64,000 nucleotides of DNA, from positions 8,278,204 to 8,342,203 of the forward strand of contig NC_045139.1 in NCBI RefSeq assembly GCF_008831285.2. Direction: 5' to 3'. Positions within the stretch are counted from its first letter, which is position 1, and every line of letters begins with the position of its first letter. Position numbers and translations under genes: made by a program. Source of the stretch: Nymphaea colorata (taxonomy: Eukaryota > Streptophyta > Magnoliopsida > Nymphaeales > Nymphaeaceae). This document shows positions 50,611-61,597 of the stretch, in pieces. The notes below the pieces were generated by a model. It saw only the letters and a program-made list of their open reading frames with translations, had not been told where the DNA came from and searched no databases.

Positions 50611-53447
50611 GTTACTATTGTGCCTGGACTTACCTTGGCCAAAAGGTTAACACTCGTGAGAATATGAAAACAAGGAAGCTTGCGCAAAAAGTCATGAGAA
50701 TCAAAGTAAGCAGACTGAGCTCACATGAGCAACCAGCCCAAGCAACTACTTTAAAGCTCTTTAGGCCCATTAAAATGTGCTTGACTGCTTAAAAAATTCA
50801 CAAGTTAGACTTAGGAAATAGCTTATGAATTTAAAACTCGAGGGCTCATCTTATGCATAATAATGTATTTTTATCTGGGAATTTCATAAGAATGAAGATG
50901 GTAGTGGCAATTACTCGGCAGGAATGTAAACTGATTGGATGGCATACTTACTGACCCGAGTTCCAAATTCAGATCCGATTTGCTAAACAACCGATCCACG
51001 AGATCTTGCAACTAATTAGATTCAGGTGCAGCATGCAACTTTGCTTCTTATCTTAATATGAATTAAATCATGTCTAGAACTTGGATCTGATGTTAGTTCA
51101 GCGTCGTGCTTAATTTTATTCAGATCTCATTCAGCTATAATCCTTACTCTGGCCAAGCAGATCTTGTCACAGCTCGGCTTGTCCATGTTTTTGTAATTCC
51201 CTTTAATTTGATAGGCTTTTTGAATTTCTCAATGACGGGACGGGTGAGTGAAGAAATTTCTTTCGGCTAAAAACATCGCATGCAAGAAAGGAAGAAAGGA
51301 GGGGGCACGTGGGGCCCACTCATGTGCCTTGTGTGGTCGTTTTGTGAGATTTACTAGCATGGACCTTCAAAAATGCATGAATGACCGAAACGATCCATCA
51401 TAAACTAATATTGGCATATGAGGGCTGGGTTCACTTTCCGGTGCAAATCGGCTGGGAGAATCACTCCTTCAATTTATTCAAAAAAATTAAAAGAATATAT
51501 ATATAATTTCTATGAAATTTATGTAAAATTATTCATTTGAATGAAGCTAAGAACTGTATTCTCTCTTGTGCCGAGTCCGATGAGTAGGATGCCATGAAAA
51601 AAAATCAGACAAGAGAACGGATGGATTAAAAGTTGATACAAGATCTTGATGTTACGATCTTTATGTTTTCCTCTTACAACTTGTTCGCTTGTACATATAA
51701 TTTATTAAATTCCACGATGCATGTGAAACGAGAAGTGAGATGCAAGCCAAAGCTTGTAAGGATGACATAGATAAGGGCCCAACTAAAAAGTTTAAATTTA
51801 AACAAGAGCATCATTTTTACCCGACATTAACACAAAATTTATTTGTTTATTATGACATTTCACATGCGACGATAAAATTTGTTCATTCAAACTATCACAA
51901 TACCGAAGTCGCTCTCTTGTTATAACACAACATGTATATCAATAAAAGAGAGAATCTAAATCTTACAAGTTATTTTTTTCTTCGATGCTTAGTTTAGCTA
52001 ATCATCTTGGAAGTGTTGTGGAGAGACTTCTTTCACGCCTTCCCACCTTCCCATGACGCATGACATGTTCGGTGAAAAAAGGATTGTACCTTTTGCCTCA
52101 GGAAAAAATGTACACGGACGAGGAGAATTTTAACAGCCTTAGATCGCGACGTTTAGCAAATATTGCCACAAAAATAGCCGTTAACTTTTCGAAGAAATTG
52201 AAAAACAAAACTCAAGTTTGAATCGCTTTGTGCTCAGTTGGCTTAAAGCCTTTGATTTTATGTCTATACAAGATAAGATAAGCAGTTGAACGGACTACTT
52301 TGAAACTTGATTAGTTGTTATTATTTCATTAAAGTTTAGGCGCTTTTCTGTAAAAACTCATAAAAATGGGCAGGATCAGAAGGTAGAGAGAGAGAGAGAG
52401 AGAGAGAGAGACAGCTGTGGTGTATGGACCCCCCAGGCCTCGTAAGGCCGAGTTGGCGAGTTCGGCTCAAGTGGGTGCATCTCCGGTCATCGCCAACTTT
52501 TCTTCCATATCTTCTTCACCATCAATCTGTCACGCAAATTCACAACGCAGGCTGTTCCGTGAAAGACTGATCCTCATCCATCACAACGGTGGAGCCAAAA
52601 AAAAAGTGTTGGAATGACACTAATTCATAGGTTTTTATATAAGAAGGCGCACTCATAAATATAACATACCAAATATTTGAAAATATTGATATAAACATAA
52701 ACAAATACACCAGCACCAGATTGTATGTGGCTGCTATCGTGAAAAATGAAGGTCGGGATCTTAGATCTTCTCTCAAAAATAATTCCACAAGTTTATACGA
52801 TCCCCTCACTGCTTATGCTTCAAATAGACACTATTACAACGTCATAAGTTTTTAAATCCTCAGTTTAAGAGAGACCCTTTGTGTGTGTGCGGGGAGAGAG
52901 AGGAGCATTGAGGAATCTAACAACAGGGAGAAAGGAATGGTTTAGAGCATCAAGGAATCTAACAATGGCATCACATGCATTTACACAGCACAACTTCAAA
53001 GAGAGATGTGGAAACACTTACTGAGTCATCTCTTATCTGCTCCTATATTACCGCTCTTATTCTTTCCTTTGATTTTATTTTATTGTTATATACATATGTA
53101 TATAAATATATAAAAGAGAAAAAGAGGGGAAAGAAGGGGGAGAGAGAGACGTAGTGGCGGTTAACGTTGAAACAGAGGAAGAATTCTGAACGCCCGACTC
53201 TTGTGGGGCGCGTTGGATCTCTCTCCGCGGTTTTGTGGTGGTCTGAAAGCAGCACTCCAGGAGGCCAAAGAGGCGAATGAACGACTACCCACCTTCTCTA
53301 GCGAGAGAGACAAAGGGGAAAGCCGGCGAGGTAGAAAAGACGATGGTAGTGTAGGGGGCTCACCGTACGCGTTCTCCATTGTCATTTTTCCATTCGGATT
53401 TTCGCTTTTTTAACAGTTTGGCATCTGGGTTGTGCGGAAATTGTGGG
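50611..53447. other. Intergenic region upstream of the GT17 gene
   Basis: No gene was recognised. It contains a (GA)n run at 52387-52411. The last 300 bp before 53448 is GC-richer and likely holds the GT17 promoter and 5' UTR; open frames there (about 53200-53410, both strands) show no known domain. Confidence 0.5.
52387..52411. repeat. (GA)n microsatellite
   Basis: About 12 uninterrupted AG units. Confidence 0.92.
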
Positions 53448-55529
53448 ATGAAGGAGTGTGTGCGCGGGATGCCGGAGAATGGGTATTACTCCTGCAAGAA
53501 GACCGATGACATCTGTGAAGACGTCTGCGGCGAGGTAGATTTTCCCATCATAATTTTTTTCCTTCCTTCTTCTTTACTTTATGAAGAATATGAATTTTAA
53601 TCGTGGCATTGTTGATCTTTCTCTTTTGCTTGTTGATGGTTGTTGTCTGATTTGGGCTTCGTGGACTTGTGAAGAAACCCCATTCCTTTGTACTCCTTTT
53701 TCTTTTTTCTACTTTATTTTTATATTTTTTCTTAATGGAAGGAAGAGATGGAGGGAGCTGTGGAGGGCGGTTTTCAAATTTGGGTGGTCTTGTTTGCACT
53801 TTTTTGGGCCATTGTTTTTTTTCTTCCTGGATGACAGACAAGGGAGTGATAGATTCTTGGAATCATGTTGTTGCGCGATGGGTCTGCGGATCTTTCTGGA
53901 CCTCCATTGCTTAAAAGATGTGTTTCGTTCAATGGTGTTTTAACAAAGAATGAAAAAAAGGAAAAGTCGAAGCTAATTTATTCTTTTCCTTTTTATGTAT
54001 TCATTGTTGTTGGTTCACGAGAAGAGGTGCTGAATGTTCTTCTTTCTAATTTAAGTTATTCTGAAAATTGTATCTTTTTTATCTTTCAGATCATGACTTT
54101 GTATTGCAATTAGTGGGCTAAAATCTGGATGAAATTACTGCTGCAAGGTCCTTCTGTGTACGTTTATGTTAGACCATTGAGTTTGGTCCTTCAGTATTTC
54201 ACTAACTACGCTGCCATTAAGTTTCATATTACTGATTTCACTTATTTCTCTTCATGATGAACATCATTTTGTTGCGGTTCTGTTTTTCCTAGTACGATGT
54301 TAAAAATGGGCATGGGATCAGAATTTGAGGCTTTCGGAGCTTTGTGTGATGATTAATAGGAGGATTCTATTATGGGTTGTTAAATCGCTAATTTATCATC
54401 TAATCTGTTACCCATTTCTAATTGATAGGATTCAACTCGGGCCGCAATGAGTTTGTCCAGGATGAAATGCATTTGCAGAGGGTTGAATTTGAGATTGTTT
54501 CTCCTTCTATTTGCTGGTGTTCCACTGTTTATACTTGTGATCTATTTGCATGGACAAAAAGTTACATATTTCCTACGGCCTATATGGGAATCCCCACCAA
54601 AACCATTTAACATGATTCCACATTACTATTACGAGAATGCATCCATGGAGCACCTATGCGAGCTTCATGGATGGGGGATCCGTGAGTCACCAAGGCGTGT
54701 CTTTGATGCAGTGCTTTTCAGCAACGAATTGGATATTCTCAGTATCAGATGGAAGGAGCTAAACCCTTATATATCTCACTTCATTCTCCTTGAATCGAAC
54801 TCCACATTCACAGGTCTGCCCAAGCCTTTTGTGTTCCAGAATAATCGACATAAATTCAATTTCGTAGAGCCTAGACTGACCTATGGAACGATTGCTGGAA
54901 GATTCCGGAAGGGAGAGAACCCTTTTGTTGAAGAAGCATATCAACGGGTTGCTCTCGATCAGCTTCTAAGAATTGCAGGCATAACAAATGATGATCTTTT
55001 GATCATGTCTGATGTTGATGAGATCCCAAGTAGGCACACAATCAATCTCTTAAGATGGTGTGACGAAATCCCTCCTGTTCTGCACCTCCAGCTTCGGAAT
55101 TATTTATATTCCTTTGAGTTCTTAGTTGATTATAAGAGCTGGCGTGCATCAGTACACAGGTATCAAGCTGGTAAAACAAGGTATGCACACTACAGGCAGA
55201 CAGATAATATGTTGGCAGATTCGGGATGGCATTGTAGTTTCTGTTTCCGCCATATTAGTGAATTCATATTTAAAATGAAGGCATACAGTCATGTTGATCG
55301 AGTTAGATTCTCTTACTACTTGAATCCATCAAGAATTCAGGATGTCATTTGCAGAGGGGCAGACTTGTTTGAGATGTTGCCAGAGGAATACACATTCAAA
55401 GAAATTATTGGAAAGTTGGGGCCCATTCCGAGTTCATATTCAGCAGTTAATCTTCCATACTATGTCATTGAGAATGCAGACAATTACAAGTTTCTTTTGC
55501 CTGGTAATTGTTTACGTGAGACTGGCTAA
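53448..55529 (+). CDS. GT17 beta-1,4-mannosyl-glycoprotein beta-1,4-N-acetylglucosaminyltransferase (GnT-III-like)
   Basis: Two exons, 53448-53534 and 54429-55529, joined in phase 0 by a GT-AG intron of 894 bp; 395 residues. Exon 1 encodes the short conserved N-terminus ([21 protein letters not shown]). Exon 2 opens [12 protein letters not shown], then a transmembrane segment at about 52-69 ([18 protein letters not shown]), making a type II, Golgi-style membrane protein. The catalytic domain has [51 protein letters not shown] and a DVDE metal/nucleotide motif at 224-227. The family includes mammalian GnT-III, which adds bisecting GlcNAc; plant members' real acceptor is uncertain. Another in-frame ATG seven codons later (53469) fits the usual family start and may be the true one. 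No damage is seen. Confidence 0.94.
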
Positions 55530-58281
55530 TGTTCAAAATGGGATGAGTGAGAGTTTCCACCTTATTGCTTGGTATTGCTTGTTACTTATGCAAATGTGTT
55601 TGCATATGTATTCAAGAAGGAAATGCTCGTCTCCTCTCCATGCTGATAATTCTTTGGAGGGGGAGTTCTTGAAGACGGGTGATTTTAGTTTCAACTCATA
55701 ACCGGGAGCTTTTTGTATTTGTTGATGCTTGAATTGCCTGCTGTGGCATTTCACTTGCTTGGAGGATGTCTTCATTTGAACTCAAGACTAGCCCTTTGTC
55801 AAATATCATGATACTCTTTGACAGGATGAGCACGAGTAGCATGAGTCTGAGCCTGTTTGCTGCTCACTTTTTTCTGACTAATGTATCTCCTCTTGCAGCC
55901 TCTCTAGGCTAGTTGTCTTTTGGTTTGTAATTACCATCGCAATTCTCTCGAACTTTTCTGTTATGATTCTTTTTTTATTGTTTATATCAATATCACAATA
56001 TCCAAGTTCTTTCTATCAGCTGGAACTTCTGAAACTTGTGGGTCGGCTGGAGTCTAAAATGCTTTGAGTGATATCATTGACTTAGAAGGGTCTTGAACTG
56101 CTTCTGTTTCTCTCTTGCTTGCTTTTACAGCACTCTATATGGTACCATGAGAGCTGTAACAATGTATGGTGTCCTTTTGTTCGTCAGCTACATATTGTCC
56201 TTTTGTTCGTTAGTTACCTAATGTTGCGATCTTGTGGAATAGTTGATCTTAGGGGCTTCTCAAGACTGTTGTGTAGCCCAATCTCTAGAAATCTTTGTGA
56301 GTAGCCAGTTTTGGTTTGTGCTTCAATCCCATCAAAAGTACCTCCGTCCGTTTCAGCTTTCAGGTGAGAAGTTCCGGTTTCCTTTTTCTCTATTTAAAAT
56401 GTTCTTTTTTAAGCAAGCAGTGAAGTAACGGCATGGGGTTTGCACCAGAGACCTCCTGAGTATGATGGAGGTAACCCAGCGACTGGCTATTTCATTCTTC
56501 CTCTTCTCCTAATTATCTGATGGCGACTGTTATTCTACTGGAAGGTGGTGACCTACAGAGAAAGTTCGGTGTAATCTATTTTATTTTGCTTCATTGTCTA
56601 TGCTGACAAATGAAGACAGCTGTTGCGTTTCAAAAGTTTAGAAAATGGAAATAACAATTATTCATGTAAACATATTTTCCTTTTTTTTTCATTTTGGATA
56701 AGTTCTGACTCTGAACCGTTCAGGACCGAATGAGTGCAAATGTCCCGGAGGAAATTATCACTTGGTGTAAAACACTTTCGCCGTCTTGTATGGAATATTA
56801 AATTGTTGAAGGCACATGACAATAAGTGGACTGAAGCCTGCAAGCCTTAGAATATTCAGTGGAATCAGATTCCTTGTGTGGTTGGTAGGTGATGAAAGTC
56901 TGCAACTAAGCACATTCAGATCTGAAATCCGCACATAACATAAAATAATTGGTTCTTCGAAGTTCATGTGACATTGATATTACTTGCCGTATATCAGCAC
57001 TGCTTTTCTTTCCACGAAAGGCTGCTTTTTTCCTCTCTTTTTTAAAACAGAAATGGAGAAATTTCTCTAAGAGAAGGTGAGACATCTACTGACACTAGTT
57101 TGGCAGATCTTTCTTACAGAGTTACAATCATCTCTCTGACAACCCGAAACTAGGGGTTGGAGGTCCTTGTGCCTCAGATTTCTTGCCTGGACTGAATCGC
57201 TGTTTTTGTGTAAAAAATAAATCCCCCTTACTTCTTTCTCTTTTCCTTTGGCACATACATCGTCGAGTGCTCGCAGCATGAGAATTATGTTCGAATTGTT
57301 TTCTATAAGTTCCTCAACCGCAACTGAAAATATCTACCATATAAACATAATTGCTACAACTTGGAGAATTATAGCCGTCTAATGTAAGTGATGTAAGAGT
57401 GATTTAAAAATATGTATGAAGCAGCACTGCATGTGCGATGGTCACCCATCTCGACACCTTTGGTTAGAGGAAAAAAAAAAGAGGAAGTGCAGAGCACCTC
57501 CTTCTCATTTTCCTTCTGACATGGGGAACAATGATAACTAGTCGCCGCCTCATTTGGAGAAAGAACTTCCAATCCATATCAAGGACATGCCATTTTGACC
57601 ATGTTCGGTAGAATTTGAAATTTATGAAACAGGGACGCGCTATTGTGAATGTTTTCTTCCGGACCGCAAGGACTCATCAATGCTCCTGCAGGGATCTTTT
57701 TTTTTTAATATCGTTAACAGTGTTCCAGTCTTTGCTTTTTTGCAATATATATAATTTCAAAACATGCTGCTTTATTTTAATTTAAGACATTTAGTTATTG
57801 CATGTTCTGGTGTCCCATTTTCCAATCAAATATTATATCTTCATGTCCTTGTAGTTGTACCATAGTGGCCTGGCATAATGCCAGAATTGAAGGGCCTTTG
57901 GGAAGGAAGGACGGCAGAAGGATCCACTTTTGGTTGATGGGGACGACCTGGTTAATGTGAAAACTAATTAACCATGTCGTATAAAAATATTGTACAGTTT
58001 TTCTGTGTTTTCGTTTTCACATTTCTAACTTCGGTTCTTGTAGGGCACTTGATTTTTCTTTTCTACATAATGAAGAGTTTGTATGTATAGTAACTTTCAT
58101 TTAGATTTGAAGTTAAATATGATATTCAATTATCATGCAATTGGACTTTCCCCAACAAAAATCTGACATGATCCGCCACTCAGTCTGGTTCGATATCCCA
58201 TAAAATCTGCACCATTTCCACCCCAGCTATATCCAGCAATCTGTTAAACTCTATCCAATTTCAAATTAACAAAAGACCATA

Positions 58282-58312
<31 letters not shown>

Positions 58313-59464
58313 GTGATAAGGATGGGAGGAAAATAGTAGATTTGTAGATTTACTCGATAGGGCAATTACAACACTAACATAAATTTTAAATCGCTGATTA
58401 TCAATATAGTTAATGGACTAGCAATTACCAAAAAAACCCAGTGAGCAGAGGTCAACCTACTGCCCAGCTGAAAGGTGAAGCCTTCTTCTTTCTCCTGCCT
58501 TTTAAGGTCAAAGCAGGAGACAGCTATTTGCAGCTCAAAAGAGTATTTCTAGGAATAAAACTGAGGATGCATTGTTTAGTGTGCCAACAGATTTCCAGTT
58601 ATGCTATACCACTTGAAAATCACTAAAATAATGTATCAAATAGTTAACCAGTTATGGACGAAAGGGTTATCTATGCTTTGGCATGTGATTCTCAGTTCTC
58701 ACAGGCTTTTATACTAGAAATTTGTAAAAGTAAACTTGACCTGCGACAGAGAATCACTGGTTAAGATATCACTGCTGTGACTCCTCATGATGTGAAATCT
58801 GTACCAACAAATTTACCTAAAATTTTTTTTGCTCTTTTTTGGTTGGTGCAATCTTCTATATAGGGAATGATCTTAGTTGAATCAAGAAAGACCCGAACAG
58901 GCCAACGGCAAGCTTTTCGACTTTCATTTGGGTCAGTCACCAATACCACTCCAAAGCATCGTCGTTCTTTTTTCATAGTGCTCGTCTCAAAGCAGTGGGG
59001 TCACCCTCCTGCTCACCAACAATCCTGCTCACCCAAAAAAAAAGAGGAGCTTCAATCCACCAAACACTTCTGGGTGAGGGCCCCTTTGTTTTTTCAATCC
59101 TCAGTTTGGCAGTCCAAGGGCCGAGAGAAACAAATTTTCTATTCCTTGCCTATTAATTCTCTACCAACCTTCACAACGAATGAGCGGACGCTCTCATCCA
59201 TTACATAAGCTAAACCATGGCGCAAAACCTGAATCATCTGCTAGAATTATTTACTTTGTTTTTAAGGGTAAAAGCAAATGAAATACCACCTCACATCGAT
59301 CCATCAAGTATACAATCAATGGTCAAGAAGGGACTAGGAAAAATAACAGATATACAACTTAATTTTTCAAAGAATTACATGTATAACTTATAGGATTAAT
59401 GTTTTGACAACGCCAGGAGACACCAGTTGATGCCGGAACCACATGAGTTGGCGAAGGTTGATGC
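55530..59464. other. Spacer between GT17 and PPR genes
   Basis: Starts with the GT17 3' UTR and, at the far end, includes the 3' flank of the minus-strand PPR gene. The remainder is gene-free, with a (CT)n run near 58281-58310. ORFs up to 113 codons occur (for example 58867-59208) but have no recognisable domain. Confidence 0.5.
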
Positions 59465-61597
59465 TTACCAGTAGTCATTACAAGAACAAGAGCCGTTTCT
59501 GAAATGGTGGAAACGATTGCGGTCCCTAACAACAATTTCCCTATTAAAAACCTTCGAGATCATTTTCGTTGCAGAATGGCAATCATTACAAACTCGGAGG
59601 TTCTTAGATATGCGGATTGTGGTTCCAGGTAAAGTATGAATAAGGCCGAAGACAATTGCTAATTTCTCGCTATGATGAGACACAGATATTTCTTTATCCT
59701 CTTCATCTGCATCTAATCTGGCTTCTGCTGTGTTCGGTACATAGCCAGAAGCCTTCAGCTTCTGCATCATGTCCTCAACTGCAACATAGATTTCCTTGGA
59801 TTGGGGGTGCATGATATCCTCAGCAAAGAATTCATGAATCACACCATCCACCTCAATCAAGCTACATCCTGGGATCTTCTTTATGCCTCTTTTCTTCATC
59901 TCGGATCTCATCCTCAGTGAATCGTCCCACCTACCTGCCGAAGCATATATACTTGACAGAAGGATATAATCCCCACTGTGTTCAGGTTCCAGCTTCATTA
60001 TATGTCTTAACGCATCTTCAGCTACTTCAACGTTGCCATGAACTTTACAAGAAGCAAGCAGGGTTCTCCACACAATTGCATTAGGTGGAATTGGCATGTT
60101 TTTGATGAAGCAGTGTGCTTCTTCAATCATACCAGCTCTACCAAGCATATCAACCATGCATCCGTAGTGCTCGATTCTTGGTCGAATCCCATAATCTTTA
60201 CTCATGCTAGCAAAGTACCTCCATCCCTCGTCTACCAGCCCAGAATGACTACAAGCAGAGAGAACTCCTATGAACGTAACGTCATTAGGCTTCACATTCT
60301 CTTTCTGCATCCGAGAGAACATGGCAATAGCCTCCCTCCCCTGTCCGTTATTAGCAAGACCCTGTATAATCACACTCCACGACAAGACATTCCTCTGCCG
60401 CATTCTCTCAAAAACTTTGAGCGCATTATCTATTGATCCGCATTTAGCATAGAAATCGATAAGCGCCGTACCAAGGTTCACAGTCATTCTCAATTTATTC
60501 TTCTCGACATAGAAATGAACCCACTTTCCATTTTCAAGGGCACCCAGCACGGCACAAGAAGAAAGGACGCTCACCATGGTGACTTCATTGGGTGGCACCT
60601 TGGCAATTTGCATTTCGTTAAATAATGCAAGAGCATGTCTGCAGCGGCTCCATTGATTATAAGCAGAAATCATTGCGCTCCAAGCAACAACATCTCTCTC
60701 AGGCATTCCATCGAACAATTGTCGTGCAGTATCGAGCTGCCCGCATTTCCCATACATATCCACCAATGCAGTCACCAAATTCCTACTAGGCTTCACTCCC
60801 ACCTCTTTTATGTGACCATGAATCCACTCACCCAGTCCTAAATCCCCTACTCGCCCACATGCCGTGAGCACACAGATCAGAGTTACCTCGTCCGGCTGAA
60901 TGTCCAAAACACGCATCTCTCCAAACAACCTCACAACCTCCGCCCAATCACCATTCTTCGCATATCCAGCAAACATGGAATTCCAAGCAACCACATTTCT
61001 CTCAGCCATTTCGTCAAACAATTTCCGCGCGGAATCGACATACCCAAAACTCGCATACGCATGAATCAAGGTGTTGCGGACGAAGGCGGATCCATCGACG
61101 CCAAACTTCACGACGAGACCGTGAATCCCTTCGCCCAAGTCAACGGCAAACAATCTGGAAGAGGACTTGAGGGCGCAGGAGAAAGAGTGGGCGTCGGGCT
61201 CCACCGGATCCTCGAGCATCTGCAAGAACAAGGCGATGGCGTCGCGTGGGGAGTCCTTGGCCGTGTACCCTCTCATCATGACGTTGTAGTGGGCAGCCAC
61301 CGGGAACTCGAGATGGCTGAAAACCAGGCCGGCTTCGTCCATGGCATCGGGGAAAGTGATAGCGAGGAGCTCAAGGAGGTTTCCGGCGACAAACGGGTTG
61401 CGGATATGGCCGGTCTTGATGATGTCGGCATGGAGCTGACGGACGTGATTGATGGTCTTGCATCGTGATAAGAGGCTCTTGGGGTTGCGGGCAGTGCCGA
61501 CTTGTGGTAGCGGCGGCGGCGGTGGCTGCTTGTGGCGGTAGGGTAGGAGTGAAGTGGTGGCAGGAGGAGTTGAACTTGAAACTGCAGCGACTCGCAT
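59465..61597 (-). CDS. PLS-class pentatricopeptide repeat protein with E and DYW domains
   Basis: Intronless, 710 residues from the ATG at 61597 to a stop at 59465-59467. PLS-class PPR-DYW proteins bind organellar transcripts and direct C-to-U editing in plastids or mitochondria. The N-terminus (VAAVSSSTPPATTSLLPYRHK) is Ser/Thr/Pro-rich and basic, like a transit peptide. Tandem PPR motifs follow from about residue 80 (for example NTLIHAYASFGYVDSARKLFDEM and TALVDMYGKCGQLDTARQLFDGM, trimmed here to their repeat type). An E/E+ region contains a GCSLIEVDG stretch. The DYW domain keeps the deaminase-like zinc signature: HSE with His642/Glu644 and CNDC with Cys670/Cys673, and ends CNDYW. Translation starting further upstream would need a non-ATG codon, so 61597 is preferred. 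The target site cannot be told by eye. Confidence 0.94.
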   Translation of the reverse strand: MRVAAVSSSTPPATTSLLPYRHKQPPPPPLPQVGTARNPKSLLSRCKTINHVRQLHADIIKTGHIRNPFVAGNLLELLAITFPDAMDEAGLVFSHLEFPVAAHYNVMMRGYTAKDSPRDAIALFLQMLEDPVEPDAHSFSCALKSSSRLFAVDLGEGIHGLVVKFGVDGSAFVRNTLIHAYASFGYVDSARKLFDEMAERNVVAWNSMFAGYAKNGDWAEVVRLFGEMRVLDIQPDEVTLICVLTACGRVGDLGLGEWIHGHIKEVGVKPSRNLVTALVDMYGKCGQLDTARQLFDGMPERDVVAWSAMISAYNQWSRCRHALALFNEMQIAKVPPNEVTMVSVLSSCAVLGALENGKWVHFYVEKNKLRMTVNLGTALIDFYAKCGSIDNALKVFERMRQRNVLSWSVIIQGLANNGQGREAIAMFSRMQKENVKPNDVTFIGVLSACSHSGLVDEGWRYFASMSKDYGIRPRIEHYGCMVDMLGRAGMIEEAHCFIKNMPIPPNAIVWRTLLASCKVHGNVEVAEDALRHIMKLEPEHSGDYILLSSIYASAGRWDDSLRMRSEMKKRGIKKIPGCSLIEVDGVIHEFFAEDIMHPQSKEIYVAVEDMMQKLKASGYVPNTAEARLDADEEDKEISVSHHSEKLAIVFGLIHTLPGTTIRISKNLRVCNDCHSATKMISKVFNREIVVRDRNRFHHFRNGSCSCNDYW

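Noticed and set aside
60038-61468. Plus-strand ORFs opposite the PPR gene
   Set aside because: Antisense shadows of a long, well-supported coding region.
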